Below, piece by piece: positions 48,091 through 56,793 of a stretch of DNA of 64,000 bases. Where the stretch lies: positions 62,001 to 126,000 of the forward strand of contig NZ_CP023564.1 in NCBI RefSeq assembly GCF_002407065.1. The letters are read 5' to 3'. Numbering within the stretch: the first letter of the stretch is position 1; each line of letters starts with the position of its first letter. The stretch is from Brachybacterium ginsengisoli. GTDB taxonomy: Bacteria; Actinomycetota; Actinomycetes; Actinomycetales; Dermabacteraceae. The translations under genes and the position numbers were made by a program. The notes beneath the pieces were generated by a model. It saw only the letters and a program-made list of their open reading frames with translations, was not told the origin of the DNA and made no database searches.

Positions 48091-49752
48091 ATGCCCATGG
48101 ACGACCCTGCCGACCACCCTCCTTCAGCGCCCCGCCCCGTGGCGCCCCGCTCCGCCCCGCGCAGCGCCCGGCGCGAGGCCGAGCGCTTCCCGGCGACGCC
48201 CCATCTGCCCGGCAGCTCCCGGAACGTGGTCCTGTGGATCTCGGTGGCGCTCATCCTCGCCCTCCTGCTCGTCGCCGGGCTCGCGCCCGAACGGATGAAC
48301 ACCGCGGCCGACGCGGCGATGCAGTGGGTGACCGCCACGAGCGGCTGGTCCCTCCTGGTCATCCCCCTCGGGCTGATCGCGCTGCTGCTCGTCCTGGCGC
48401 TCACCCGGGTGGGCGGCATCCGGCTCGGTCCGGACGACTCGCGCCCGGAGTACCCCACCTATGCGTGGATCGCGATGCTGCTCGGCGCCGTGATGGGGAT
48501 CGGCATGATCACCTACGGCGTCGCCGAGCCCGTCTCGCACCTGGTCGCCCCGCCGCACGGCCTCGCCGAGCCCGGCAGCCCGGACGCGGTCGTGGACGCC
48601 CTGCGCTTCACCTTCCTGGACTGGGGCCTGCACGCCTGGGCGGTGTTCGCCGTCTTCGGCCTGGCGATCGGCTACTCCACCCACCGGCTGGGCAACAAGG
48701 GGCTGGTCTCGCCGATCCTGCGGCCGCTGATCGGGCGCCACGCCGACGGAGCGCTGGGTCGGGCGGTCGACGTGCTGGTGATCCTGTCCACGCTGTTCGG
48801 GACCACCACCTCGCTGGGGCTGGGGGCGGCCCAGATCAGCCAGGGCCTGGCCCAGATCACCGGGCTCGAGCTCACCACCACCGGCGTGCAGCTCGTGGTG
48901 ATCGCGCTGGTGACGGTGCTGTTCACCGCCTCGGCCATGAGCGGCATCGGGCGCGGCATCCGCTACCTGAGCGAGGCCACGATGGTGATCGCCGCCGCCC
49001 TGCTGCTCTTCGTGCTGGTCACCGGCCCCACGAGCTGGCTGATCAACGTCCTCCTGCGCTCGCTGGGAGGGTATGTGGGCGACTTCGTCGAGATCAGCCT
49101 GCTGCTGCCCACCGACGGCGAGGACCTCGCCTGGATGCAGGGCTGGACCTACTTCATGATGGCCTGGTGGATCTCCTGGGGCGCCTTCGTGGGGATCTTC
49201 CTGGCGCGCATCTCCCGCGGCCGCACCATCCGGCAGTTCGTCCTGGTGGTCCTGGGGCTGCCCACGCTGGTCTTCTCCGTCTGGTTCTCCGTGTTCGGCG
49301 GCTCGGCGATGTTCATGGACCTCGAGCGCGGCACCTCGATCGGCGACGCCGCGGCGGAGGACGTCAACACCGCGTTCTTCGGCCTCCTGGACCAGCTGCC
49401 GCTGACCACGCTGACCTCGGTCGTCGCCGTGGGTCTGGTGGTCCTCTACTTCATCACCGGGGCGGACTCGAACACCTATGTCCTCGCCGTGCTCTCCTCG
49501 GACGGCCACCTCGAGCCGGGACGCTGGGTGACCTGCCTGTGGGGGCTGCTCACCGGTGCGACCGCCGCCGTGCTGCTGTACGCCGGGGGCCTGGAGGCGC
49601 TGCAGACCGCCGTGATGCTCTCGGCGGCGCCGTTCATCCTCGTCATCCTGGCGCTCGCGATCTCGCTGGTGATGATGCTGCGGCGCGATCCTCTGCTCGC
49701 CGGCACACCGGTCGAGCCGGCGCCCGTCCCGGAGACCGCCGACCGGAGCTGA
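48091..49752 (+). CDS. BCCT family transporter (betaine/choline/carnitine)
   Basis: A 553-residue transporter with about 12 membrane segments. The sodium/glycine-rich motif is LLGAVMGIGMITYGVAEPVSH, and the family signature WTYFMMAWWISWGAFVGIFLARISRGRTIRQF is intact with the aromatic substrate box. The Gly-x-Gly pattern (GIG) is typical of Na+-coupled members such as BetP. The N-terminal tail (about 40 residues) is Pro/Arg-rich. It would import glycine betaine, choline or a similar osmolyte. ATG 48091 has GGAACGGACC upstream; 48097 is an alternative. A strong hairpin follows (49766). Confidence 0.9.
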   Translation: MPMDDPADHPPSAPRPVAPRSAPRSARREAERFPATPHLPGSSRNVVLWISVALILALLLVAGLAPERMNTAADAAMQWVTATSGWSLLVIPLGLIALLLVLALTRVGGIRLGPDDSRPEYPTYAWIAMLLGAVMGIGMITYGVAEPVSHLVAPPHGLAEPGSPDAVVDALRFTFLDWGLHAWAVFAVFGLAIGYSTHRLGNKGLVSPILRPLIGRHADGALGRAVDVLVILSTLFGTTTSLGLGAAQISQGLAQITGLELTTTGVQLVVIALVTVLFTASAMSGIGRGIRYLSEATMVIAAALLLFVLVTGPTSWLINVLLRSLGGYVGDFVEISLLLPTDGEDLAWMQGWTYFMMAWWISWGAFVGIFLARISRGRTIRQFVLVVLGLPTLVFSVWFSVFGGSAMFMDLERGTSIGDAAAEDVNTAFFGLLDQLPLTTLTSVVAVGLVVLYFITGADSNTYVLAVLSSDGHLEPGRWVTCLWGLLTGATAAVLLYAGGLEALQTAVMLSAAPFILVILALAISLVMMLRRDPLLAGTPVEPAPVPETADRS

Positions 49753-49765
49753 CGGGCCCGGACAC

Positions 49766-49807
49766 GACGGAGGCCGGTCCGCGCCGCAGCGCGGACCGGC
49801 CTCCGTC
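49766..49807 (+). terminator. Hairpin after the BCCT transporter gene
   Basis: Perfect 19-nt stem (49766-49784 and 49789-49807) with a CGCA loop, 14 bp after the stop and 62 bp before the convergent ferritin stop. Bidirectional use is likely. No T-run follows. Confidence 0.7.
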
Positions 49808-49868
49808 GGTCCTGATCCCGGCCGTGGCGTCGCAGACGCGCCGCCGCACGGGATCGGTCAGGCGAGGA

Positions 49869-50390
49869 TCAGTCCTCGGCGGCCTCGGTGGACTGGGTGG
49901 GGCGCGCGCCCAGCTCGGAGTCGAGCCGGAGCAGGCCGGAGCCGTCGTCGCCGATCAGCTTCAGGCGGCCGATGATCTCCGAGGCGGTGGCCTCCTCCTC
50001 GATCTGCTCGTCCACGAACCAGTTCAGCAGCGGGCGGGAGTCGTAGTCGCCCTCCTTGTCGGCGCTGCGGTACAGCTCGCGGATCGCCTCGGAGACCTTC
50101 TCCTCATGGGCGAGGGCGGCCTCGAAGATCTCCAGCACGGTCAGGCCGGGTGCCACGCCGGGCTCGGTGATGGTGCCGATCGCCGCGTGGTTGCCGCGGT
50201 CCGAGACGTGCTGGATGAACTTGTTGGCGTGGACGATCTCCTCATCGGCCTGGTGGCGCAGCCACGCGGCGATGCCGGGGAGGTCCTGCTCGTCCGCCTC
50301 GATGGCGAGCTGCCGGTAGGTGATCGACGCGGCGAACTCGAGGGTGATCTGGTCCTGGAACTTCTTCTCAAGGTCATGGCTCATCTTCAT
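49869..50390 (-). CDS. Ferritin (bacterial ferritin, FtnA-like)
   Basis: A 173-residue ferritin. The helix A ligand region is QDQITLEFAASITYRQLAIEADEQ, helix B has DEEIVHANKFIQHVSDRG (E-x-x-H), and the later helices have LAHEEKVSEAIRELY and DEQIEEEATASEIIGRL. It stores iron. The start is between ATG 50390 (MKMSHDLEKK) and ATG 50384; neither has a good Shine-Dalgarno. The C-terminal 20 residues are Ser/Gly/Ala-rich. Two sites resembling DtxR/IdeR iron boxes lie upstream (50433 and 50459), fitting iron-dependent control. Confidence 0.87.
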   Translation of the reverse strand: MKMSHDLEKKFQDQITLEFAASITYRQLAIEADEQDLPGIAAWLRHQADEEIVHANKFIQHVSDRGNHAAIGTITEPGVAPGLTVLEIFEAALAHEEKVSEAIRELYRSADKEGDYDSRPLLNWFVDEQIEEEATASEIIGRLKLIGDDGSGLLRLDSELGARPTQSTEAAED

Positions 50391-50432
50391 GATGCCGACG
50401 GTAGTCCTCTGCGGCGCACTTGTCACCCATGG

Positions 50433-50478
50433 AAAGGCTTGCCTGACCTGCGCTGATGAGGTTCGGCGAGGCTTACCT
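50433..50478. promoter_or_regulatory. Two iron-box-like sites upstream of ferritin
   Basis: AAAGGCTTGCCTGACCT (50433-50449) and AGGTTCGGCGAGGCTTACCT (50459-50478) resemble the IdeR/DtxR consensus TWAGGTTAGSCTWACCTWA with several mismatches. They lie between the ferritin start and the LacI gene end. IdeR activates ferritin genes in mycobacteria; here it is only suggested. Confidence 0.45.
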
Positions 50479-50510
50479 GCCCGCGCGGGACGGGGTGCGG
50501 ACCGCCGTGG

Positions 50511-51593
50511 TCAGCTCCGTGGCCGTTCGGGTGCCGGCCCCAGCGTGCGCCCGGGCAGCAGGCGCCCGGGGATCGCGGTGTGGCGCACGGCCGGTCGGCG
50601 GTCCGCGGCGGCCGACGGGCCGGCGGAGTCCGGGGGAGCCGACGGATCCGCGGGCTCCTCCCGGGCGTCGGCCAGCAGCTCCTCCATCCGCGCCACGGCG
50701 CTGCGGGCCACCTCCTCCACGGGGAGGCGGATCGTGGCCAGGCCGATGAGGTCCAGCCCGTCGCCCATCCCGTCGAAGCCGACGGTGGAGACCTCCTCCG
50801 GGACGCGCACCCCGCGGGCGGCGGCGGCGCGCAGAAGATCCAGAGCCACGTAGTCCACCGGGCAGACGATGCAGGTCAGAGCCTGCTCGGCGGCGAGGTC
50901 GAGCGCCCGCACCACGCCCTGCTCGACCGGCAGCAGGTCGACGGGCACCGTGGCGAGGCCCAGCTCGTGGTAGCGGTCGACGAGGCTCCGCATGCGCAGG
51001 TCGAACACCCGCGAGTAGAGCAGCGGGGCGGTCAGCACCGCGATTCGGCGGTGGCCGGCCGCGGCGATCTCCTCGGCCATGAGGCGCCCGTGGGCGCGCT
51101 CGTCGTAGCTGACCGACTCGATCTGCGGGTGCTCGTTCGGGCGGCCCACGATCATCATCGGGGTGGCGGTGACGGTCTCGACGAGGTCCTCCGCCGCGGT
51201 GACGCCGGTGCCCACGAACACTCCCGCGACCCGCTGGCCGATGAGCCGGTTCAGGCCCTCCACCTCCGCGGTGCCGTAGTCGTGGCGGGAGGCCGTGACC
51301 GAGATGAGGGTGCGGCCGCCGGCCTCCACGGCCCTGTTCAGCTCGGTGTGGAGGTGGCCGTAGGCCGGGTTCGTGGCGTCGCGGATCAGCAGTCCCAGCT
51401 GCCGGCCCTGCCGCATCGCCAGCCCGCTGGCCACGAGGTTGTGCACGTAGCCCAGCCGCTTCGCGGCCTCGTGGATCCTGATCATCGCATCCGGGGAGAC
51501 GCGCTCCCCGCCGTTCTGGAACACCCGCGAGACCGTGGAGCGGGAGACGCCCGCGGCGCGCGCGACATCCTCCATCGTCGGTGGTCGAGCCAT
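50511..51593 (-). CDS. LacI family transcriptional regulator (Ugp-like cluster)
   Basis: A 360-residue regulator: helix-turn-helix TMEDVARAAGVSRSTVSRVFQNGGERVSPDAMIRIHEAAKRLGY, then the ligand-binding core (QLGLLIRDATNPAYGHLHTELN to VSTVGFDGMGDGLDLIGLATIRLPVEEVARSAV). The C-terminal 50 residues are Pro/Ala/Arg-rich. It is divergent from the ABC importer operon, across 545 bp that hold two GGGAGCGCTCCC operators. Its inducer is probably the transported substrate. Confidence 0.9.
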   Translation of the reverse strand: MARPPTMEDVARAAGVSRSTVSRVFQNGGERVSPDAMIRIHEAAKRLGYVHNLVASGLAMRQGRQLGLLIRDATNPAYGHLHTELNRAVEAGGRTLISVTASRHDYGTAEVEGLNRLIGQRVAGVFVGTGVTAAEDLVETVTATPMMIVGRPNEHPQIESVSYDERAHGRLMAEEIAAAGHRRIAVLTAPLLYSRVFDLRMRSLVDRYHELGLATVPVDLLPVEQGVVRALDLAAEQALTCIVCPVDYVALDLLRAAAARGVRVPEEVSTVGFDGMGDGLDLIGLATIRLPVEEVARSAVARMEELLADAREEPADPSAPPDSAGPSAAADRRPAVRHTAIPGRLLPGRTLGPAPERPRS

Positions 51594-51858
51594 GATCCGT
51601 CCCTCCTCCGGGGTCGGCGCGGACCAGCCGCGCGGCGGGAGCCCGTGCCGCCGCTCCGCGACCGGGTGTCGGCGCAGAATAGCCCGCCCGATGACGTCCA
51701 CCAGGGCCGACGGGTGACCGTCGGGTGAAGTCCGCGTTCGTGGACTCCTGTCTCGAACCGGCCGACGGGGAACTCTTCCGGGCGATGGGGTGAACAGTGG
51801 GTGGACCGGGGCCCCGGAGAGCCGCCGTCAGGCAGGGGGAAGGGCCGACGGACTCGAC

Positions 51859-51874
51859 GTGGGAGCGCTCCCAC
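51859..51874. promoter_or_regulatory. LacI-type operator 1
   Basis: GTGGGAGCGCTCCCAC, fully palindromic, the classical central-CG pattern of LacI family operators. It lies about 60 bp upstream of the possible ABC operon promoter and 266 bp from the LacI start. Confidence 0.7.
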
Positions 51875-52126
51875 CAGCGGTGACAGGCCCCGTTCATATG
51901 CGGTTCACCTGCGCGGATGCTCCGTTGGCGAGTGCCCGGACGGTTCTCTACGGTGAGGGCGTCGACGAGGCCGGGAGGCGTCGCCGAGCCGCCCTCGTCC
52001 GCACCGTCGTCACGGCCTCGCCGTGGCACGGAGCGGCGGGCTCCGCCCCGACCGGCAGCCGCCCTCGGGCGTGCAGCCGCCACCGACAGCCCTCGATGAC
52101 CCCGGTCATCGACCGACCAGGAATCC

Positions 52127-52138
52127 GGGAGCGCTCCC
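52127..52138. promoter_or_regulatory. LacI-type operator 2
   Basis: GGGAGCGCTCCC, the same core as operator 1, ends at the base before the permease ATG (52139). Bound repressor here would cover the ribosome start region or block transcription. Distance between the two centres is about 266 bp, which could allow looping. Confidence 0.65.
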
Positions 52139-53179
52139 ATGTCGATCTCCGTCCGCAGCCCCCGCACGGACCCCGCGGTCCCGTCTGGGGCCGCGCAGGC
52201 CGAGGCGCCCGTCGGCCCCTCCGGCGACAGCTCCCGCGGGGCGACCGCCACCGGGCCCCGGGGCCGCAGCGAGGAGCGCCGGCGCTCGCCGCAGCGCCGC
52301 CGCCGCGCCCGCCGCGACGCCCTCCTCTTCGGCCTGCTCATCGCGCCGAACCTGCTGGCGATCATCGTCTTCTCGTACTACCCGGCGCTCTACAACATCG
52401 GGCTGAGCTTCTTCGACTGGGACTTCGTGGCCCCGAGCCCGGACTTCGTGGGCCTGGAGAACTACACCGACCTGTTCACGAACCCCAACTTCGGCCAGGT
52501 CATGCTGAACACGCTGATCTTCACCGGCGTGAGCGTGGTGGGCTCGCTCGCGCTGGGCCTGGTGCTGGGGAGCCTGCTGGCCACCAAGGTGCCGCTGACC
52601 GGCTTCGCGCAGACCATGGCCTTCGCCCCGCACATGCTCCCCGGGGCCGCCGTGGGCATCCTGTGGCTGTTCATGTTCGACCCGAACTACGGTCTCTCCC
52701 GCTGGGCGTTCTCCCTGTTCGGGGCCGACTCGCCGGCCTGGACCACCACCTCGGACTGGTCGCTGTGGGCGATCACCATCGCCTACACCTGGCAGCGCCT
52801 CGGCTTCGTCACCGTCATCTGCTACACCGCGATCCTCGATCTGCCGAAGGACCTCTACGAGGCCGCCGCCCTCGACGGCGCGCACGGCTGGAAGCTGTTC
52901 CGCCACCTCACGCTGCCGCTGCTGAGCCCGATCACGTTCTTCCTCTCGATCACCGGCATCATCTCGGCCGCCCAGGCCTTCGACATCATCTCGATCATGA
53001 CCAACGGCGGGCCCGGGATCTCCTCGAGCACGCTGAGCTGGATGGTCTACGAGGAGGCCTTCCAGAAGTTCGACATCGGCAAGGCATCGGCCGGCGCCAC
53101 CGTGCTGCTGGTGCTGCTGCTGGCCATCACGTACGTGCAGGTCCGCTACGGCGAGAAGAAGGTGAACTACGACTCATGA
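52139..53179 (+). CDS. ABC sugar/glycerophosphate importer permease 1 (MalF/UgpA-like)
   Basis: A 346-residue permease with six main membrane segments after a basic N-terminal region (RSEERRRSPQRRRRARRDALLFGLLIAPN). The EAA loop that contacts the ATPase is EAAALDGAHGWKLFRHLTLPLLSP. FFDWDFVAPSPDFVGLENY is the family's periplasmic loop. The stop overlaps the second permease start (53176-53179). The neighbouring binding protein and phosphodiesterases suggest glycerol-3-phosphate or glycerophosphodiesters as substrate rather than maltose. Confidence 0.88.
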   Translation: MSISVRSPRTDPAVPSGAAQAEAPVGPSGDSSRGATATGPRGRSEERRRSPQRRRRARRDALLFGLLIAPNLLAIIVFSYYPALYNIGLSFFDWDFVAPSPDFVGLENYTDLFTNPNFGQVMLNTLIFTGVSVVGSLALGLVLGSLLATKVPLTGFAQTMAFAPHMLPGAAVGILWLFMFDPNYGLSRWAFSLFGADSPAWTTTSDWSLWAITIAYTWQRLGFVTVICYTAILDLPKDLYEAAALDGAHGWKLFRHLTLPLLSPITFFLSITGIISAAQAFDIISIMTNGGPGISSSTLSWMVYEEAFQKFDIGKASAGATVLLVLLLAITYVQVRYGEKKVNYDS

Positions 53180-54081
53180 GCGCTCTGACCCTCGACCCGG
53201 GCTCGCTCGAGACCCCCTCCGCGCCCGCCGCGCGCAACCGCGGCCGTGATCGCGGCCCCCGCCGCCCCCTCTGGAGGACCGGGCTGCTGATCGCCGGCGT
53301 CGTCGCCACCATCGTGGTGTTCACGCTCCCGCTGTACTGGCTGTTCTCCTCGGCCCTGAAGCCCCACCAGGACATCTACACCTGGCCGCTGCAGTGGATC
53401 CCCGGCGAGCTGACCCTCGCGAACTTCACGCAGGCCTGGAACAGCGCCCCGTTCGACCGCTTCTTCGTCAACTCGATCATCACCACGGGCGTGGGCACCT
53501 TCCTCGAGATCACCCTCGCGATCCTGTGCGCGTACGCCTTCGTGTTCGTGGAGTTCCGGTTCAAGAAGATCGCCTTCGCCCTGATCATCGCCTCGATGAT
53601 GCTGCCGGGCCACGTGACGCTGATCGTCAACTACATCACCATCGCGAACCTGGGCTGGCTGAACTCCTACGCCGGCATCATCCTTCCCGGCATCGCCAGC
53701 GCCTTCGCGATGTTCCTGCTCTACCAGTACATGCGGACCATCGACAAGGACATCCTGCAGGCCGCGGAGATCGACGGCGCGGGCCACCTCCGCCGGATGC
53801 TCACCATCGTGGTGCCGCTGTCCAGCCCGATGATCCTCACCGCGACCCTGATCGTGATGGTCGGGAAGTGGAACGAGTACGTGTGGCCGCTCATCGTCAC
53901 CTCCACCGCGGACATGCGCACCCTGCCCATCGGCCTGCTCTTCCTGCGCAGCCAGGAGGGCTACAGCAACTGGGGCGTGATCATGGCCGGCGCCGTGTTC
54001 GTCTCCCTGCCGATGCTGATCCTCTTCTTCCTCGCACAGAAGCGCATCATCGGCGGCCTGGCCGCCGGCGCGATGAAGTGA
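53176..54081 (+). CDS. ABC importer permease 2 (MalG/UgpE-like)
   Basis: A 301-residue permease of the carbohydrate ABC-1 family with six membrane segments. The EAA loop is QAAEIDGAGHLRRMLTIVVPLSSP and NWGVIMAGAVFVSLPMLILFFLAQK closes the protein, as in UgpE/MalG. It overlaps permease 1 by 4 bp. No ATP-binding gene is adjacent, so a shared multi-substrate ATPase (MsiK-type) elsewhere is required. Confidence 0.88.
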   Translation: MSALTLDPGSLETPSAPAARNRGRDRGPRRPLWRTGLLIAGVVATIVVFTLPLYWLFSSALKPHQDIYTWPLQWIPGELTLANFTQAWNSAPFDRFFVNSIITTGVGTFLEITLAILCAYAFVFVEFRFKKIAFALIIASMMLPGHVTLIVNYITIANLGWLNSYAGIILPGIASAFAMFLLYQYMRTIDKDILQAAEIDGAGHLRRMLTIVVPLSSPMILTATLIVMVGKWNEYVWPLIVTSTADMRTLPIGLLFLRSQEGYSNWGVIMAGAVFVSLPMLILFFLAQKRIIGGLAAGAMK

Positions 54082-54299
54082 TGGCCGCAGCGATCACGTG
54101 AGCCCCGGACCGAACAGGTCCTGACCGTTCGCGCCGCTCGCACCCCGGATCCGTCGGCCCGCCCACCGGATCCCCACCAGCCCCCGGGCCCTGCCCGGGC
54201 GGGCACCCGCGTGCCCCGCACGCCGCCCGCACCGCGTCCTGCAGGACGCCCCGCCCCAGACCGCATGCCCCGACCGACCCCTTCCAAGGAGCGATCCCC

Positions 54300-55694
54300 A
54301 TGTCCCGCACCCCCTTCAACGTCTCCCGCCGCAGCATGCTCGCGGCCCTGGGCCTCGGCACCGGCGCGGCCGGCCTCGCCGCCTGCGGCGCTCCCGGAGG
54401 AGGTGGCGGCGGCGAGGACGGCACCGTGCGTGACGGCTTCTCCCAGGCCGACCTCACCGTCCCCAAGGAGTACGAGGGCCGCACCCCGATCCTGTTCTGG
54501 GCGCCCTTCACCGACACCAACTACGAGGTGCTCTCGAAGCAGTTCGCCGAGTTCAACGAGTCGCAGGACGAGATCGTCGCGATCGCGGAGTCCGTGGGCG
54601 GCTACGTCGACCTCAACCAGAAGTTCACCGCCGCGCTCCAGGCCCGCACCGTGCCGGACATCGTCTGCTTCCCCGAGATGCAGTGGCTCCAGTTCCACCA
54701 GTCCGGCGCCCTCGCGCCGCTGGACGGCTACTTCGACGACGAGTGGAACCTGGACAAGTACATCCAGAACTACGTCGCCGAGGGCAAGGCCGGCGGCGAC
54801 ACCTACGTGGTGCCCTTCGCCCGCTCGACCCCGCTCTTCTATTACAACAAGACCCGCTACATCGAGGCAGGTCTGCCCGAGGAGGGCCCCGAGACCTGGG
54901 AGGACCTCGCCGAGTTCGCTCCCGAGCTCGCCAAGATCCAGGTCGACGGCCGCCCGCTGTCCGCCATCACCCTCGCGGCCGACGCCTGGGGCGGCCAGGC
55001 CGACATCTGGGGCTTCGGCGGCGCGAACTCCGACCAGGACTTCGCGGTCTCGATCAACGACGAGCGCGGCGTCGAGTGGCTGGAGTGGATGCGGAAGTTC
55101 GTCCACGACGACGGCTACGGCTACCTCGCCCAGGACTCCGCCACCGACTTCGCCTCCGGCCTGGCCGCCGGCTGGCGCGGCTCGACCGCCTCGCTGACCG
55201 GTCAGACCCAGGCCACCGAGGGCGTCTTCGAGATCGGCACCGCCTTCATGCTGTCCAAGGAGGGCGAGGAGAAGCAGGTCCCCACCGGCGGCTCGGGACT
55301 CTCGATCGTCAAGACCGACTCCCAGGACCGCCAGGACGCGTGCGCGGAGCTGTTCCGCTTCCTCGGGCAGCCGGAGAAGTCCGCCGAGTGGCACGTGGGC
55401 ACGGGCTACGTCCCGATCGTCGAGGCCGCGCGCGATACCCAGGTGGTCAAGGACCTCGTCGCGAAGAACCCCAACTACGGCGTCTCCCTGGCCCAGCTCG
55501 AGAACGCCCGCACCGCGGACTACACCAACTGGGACCAGGGCTCCATCACCGAGATCGGCGCCGCGATGGGCCAGGTCTTCGGTGACGGCGCCGATCCCCA
55601 GAAGGTGCTCGACACGCTCGCGGCCACCCTCCAGGAGACCCTGGACGACAACCGCGAGGATTATGAGGCAGTGGCCTTCGAGGGCTGGAACTGA
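54300..55694 (+). CDS. ABC importer substrate-binding lipoprotein (UgpB-like)
   Basis: A 464-residue type-I binding protein. A twin-arginine-like signal (SRRSMLAALGLGTGAAGLAAC) ends in a lipobox. Features: PILFWAPFTDTNYEVLSKQFAEFNESQDEIVA, ARTVPDIVCFPEMQWLQFHQSGALAPLD, YVVPFARSTPLFYYNKTRYIEAGLPEEGPETWEDLAE. The FARSTP/YYNK and Trp/Tyr-rich blocks match the UgpB group that binds glycerol-3-phosphate and glycerophosphocholine. It follows 218 bp after the permeases, and a hairpin follows at 55763. Confidence 0.87.
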   Translation: MSRTPFNVSRRSMLAALGLGTGAAGLAACGAPGGGGGGEDGTVRDGFSQADLTVPKEYEGRTPILFWAPFTDTNYEVLSKQFAEFNESQDEIVAIAESVGGYVDLNQKFTAALQARTVPDIVCFPEMQWLQFHQSGALAPLDGYFDDEWNLDKYIQNYVAEGKAGGDTYVVPFARSTPLFYYNKTRYIEAGLPEEGPETWEDLAEFAPELAKIQVDGRPLSAITLAADAWGGQADIWGFGGANSDQDFAVSINDERGVEWLEWMRKFVHDDGYGYLAQDSATDFASGLAAGWRGSTASLTGQTQATEGVFEIGTAFMLSKEGEEKQVPTGGSGLSIVKTDSQDRQDACAELFRFLGQPEKSAEWHVGTGYVPIVEAARDTQVVKDLVAKNPNYGVSLAQLENARTADYTNWDQGSITEIGAAMGQVFGDGADPQKVLDTLAATLQETLDDNREDYEAVAFEGWN

Positions 55695-55762
55695 GCCACC
55701 GCGCCCGACCGGCTCGCCCGGTCGTGCGCACCTGACGGGCTCGGCCTCACCGTCGAGACCGC

Positions 55763-55794
55763 GCGGCTCCGGGCGGCGGAACGCCCGGAGCCGC
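55763..55794 (+). terminator. Hairpin after the binding-protein gene
   Basis: GCGGCTCCGGGCG and its exact complement (55763-55775 and 55782-55794), loop 6. It may be an attenuator that keeps the binding protein more abundant than the phosphodiesterases 3' of it. Confidence 0.5.
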
Positions 55795-55851
55795 AGGCCC
55801 GCCGCCCGAGTCGGCGGGTCCCGCCCCGGATCCTTCGAGGAGATCGACCAC

Positions 55852-56610
55852 ATGACCTTCCAGCAGCCCGAGATCGTCGGGCACCGCGGCGCCGCCGCGC
55901 TCAGCCCCGAGAACACCGTCCAGTCCTTCCGTCGCGGTGTCGCCGAGGGCTCGACCTGGCTCGAGTGCGACGTGCACCTGAGCTCCGACGGCCAGGACGT
56001 GATCATCCACGACGCCACCCTGGACCGGACCGCACAGGCGGACTCCCCGCTGCGCACCGGCGCGGTCTCGGACCTCACCCGCACCCAGTTGGATCGCGTG
56101 CTGGTGGGGGAGGGACAGCACATCCCGACCCTCGCCCAGGTGCTCGAGGTGGCGGTGCGGGAGGACGGCAACCGGATCCCGGTGCTGGTGGAGATCAAGG
56201 CGGTCGACGCCGCGGAGCGGGTGGTGGCGATCCTCCAGGACTACTTCGTCCCCACCGCCTGGCAGGAGCCGGACGGTGCTCCGGCCTGGGTGATCTCCTT
56301 CCACGAGGAGCCGCTGCGGCGCACCCGCGAGCTCGCCCCGCAGATCCCGCTGATGCTCACCACCACGGCGACCTCGCCGCAGTGGTGGGAGGCCTGCCGG
56401 GATCTGGGGGTCGCGCAGGCGGGGGTGCGGATCGCCGATGCGCGTCAGGCCGACGTGGAGCGGGCCAAGGAGCTCGGCGTCGCGCTGAACCTGTGGACCG
56501 CGCGCTCCGAGGAGGAGCTCGAGCGGGCCCTCGAGCTCGGCTGCGACACGATCACCGTGGACGACCCCGCCTGGGCCGCCGTGGAGATCGAGCGCCGCAC
56601 CGGCGTCTGA
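55852..56610 (+). CDS. Glycerophosphodiester phosphodiesterase 1
   Basis: A 252-residue GDPD. The catalytic pair is EIVGHRGAAALSPENTVQSF (GHRG and PENT), the metal-binding ECDVHLSSDGQDVIIHD (E-x-D...H) and PVLVEIKA follow. It splits glycerophosphodiesters into glycerol-3-phosphate and an alcohol. There is no signal peptide, so it acts in the cytoplasm on imported diesters. ATG 55852 has GAGGAGATCG upstream. It lies in the same direction after the binding-protein gene and about 184 bp before a second GDPD gene. Confidence 0.92.
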   Translation: MTFQQPEIVGHRGAAALSPENTVQSFRRGVAEGSTWLECDVHLSSDGQDVIIHDATLDRTAQADSPLRTGAVSDLTRTQLDRVLVGEGQHIPTLAQVLEVAVREDGNRIPVLVEIKAVDAAERVVAILQDYFVPTAWQEPDGAPAWVISFHEEPLRRTRELAPQIPLMLTTTATSPQWWEACRDLGVAQAGVRIADARQADVERAKELGVALNLWTARSEEELERALELGCDTITVDDPAWAAVEIERRTGV

Positions 56611-56793
56611 GCGACCTCGGCGCCGGTGTCCACCCCGTCGCCGCACTCGACCTCGAGGCGAAGCCGCATTCGTTGTGATGCAGGTCACGACGGCGGTCCA
56701 ATGGATCGGAGTGCTCGTCGCCGGCATTCGTGGTGCGGTGGAGCAGTCTCGGTCGGCGCCGTCGACCGCAACACCCCTCTTCTCAGGAGAGTC

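Larger units (their letters stand above)
51594..52138. other. 545-bp divergent regulatory region with no gene
   Basis: Between the LacI start (51593) and the first permease start (52139). It contains the two operators (51859 and 52127), the palindrome at 52094 (CGATGACC-CC-GGTCATCG) and a possible promoter: TTGGCG (51925-51930), 18 bp, TACGGT (51949-51954). No protein-coding frame is convincing. Confidence 0.6.

Noticed and set aside
47904-50456. An 850-residue plus frame overlapping the BCCT and ferritin genes
   Set aside because: Arg/Pro-rich shadow of the BCCT gene; no domains.
52094-52111. Palindrome CGATGACC-CC-GGTCATCG as an extra operator
   Set aside because: A single copy just upstream of operator 2; could equally be a chance repeat, so it is mentioned only within the gap description.
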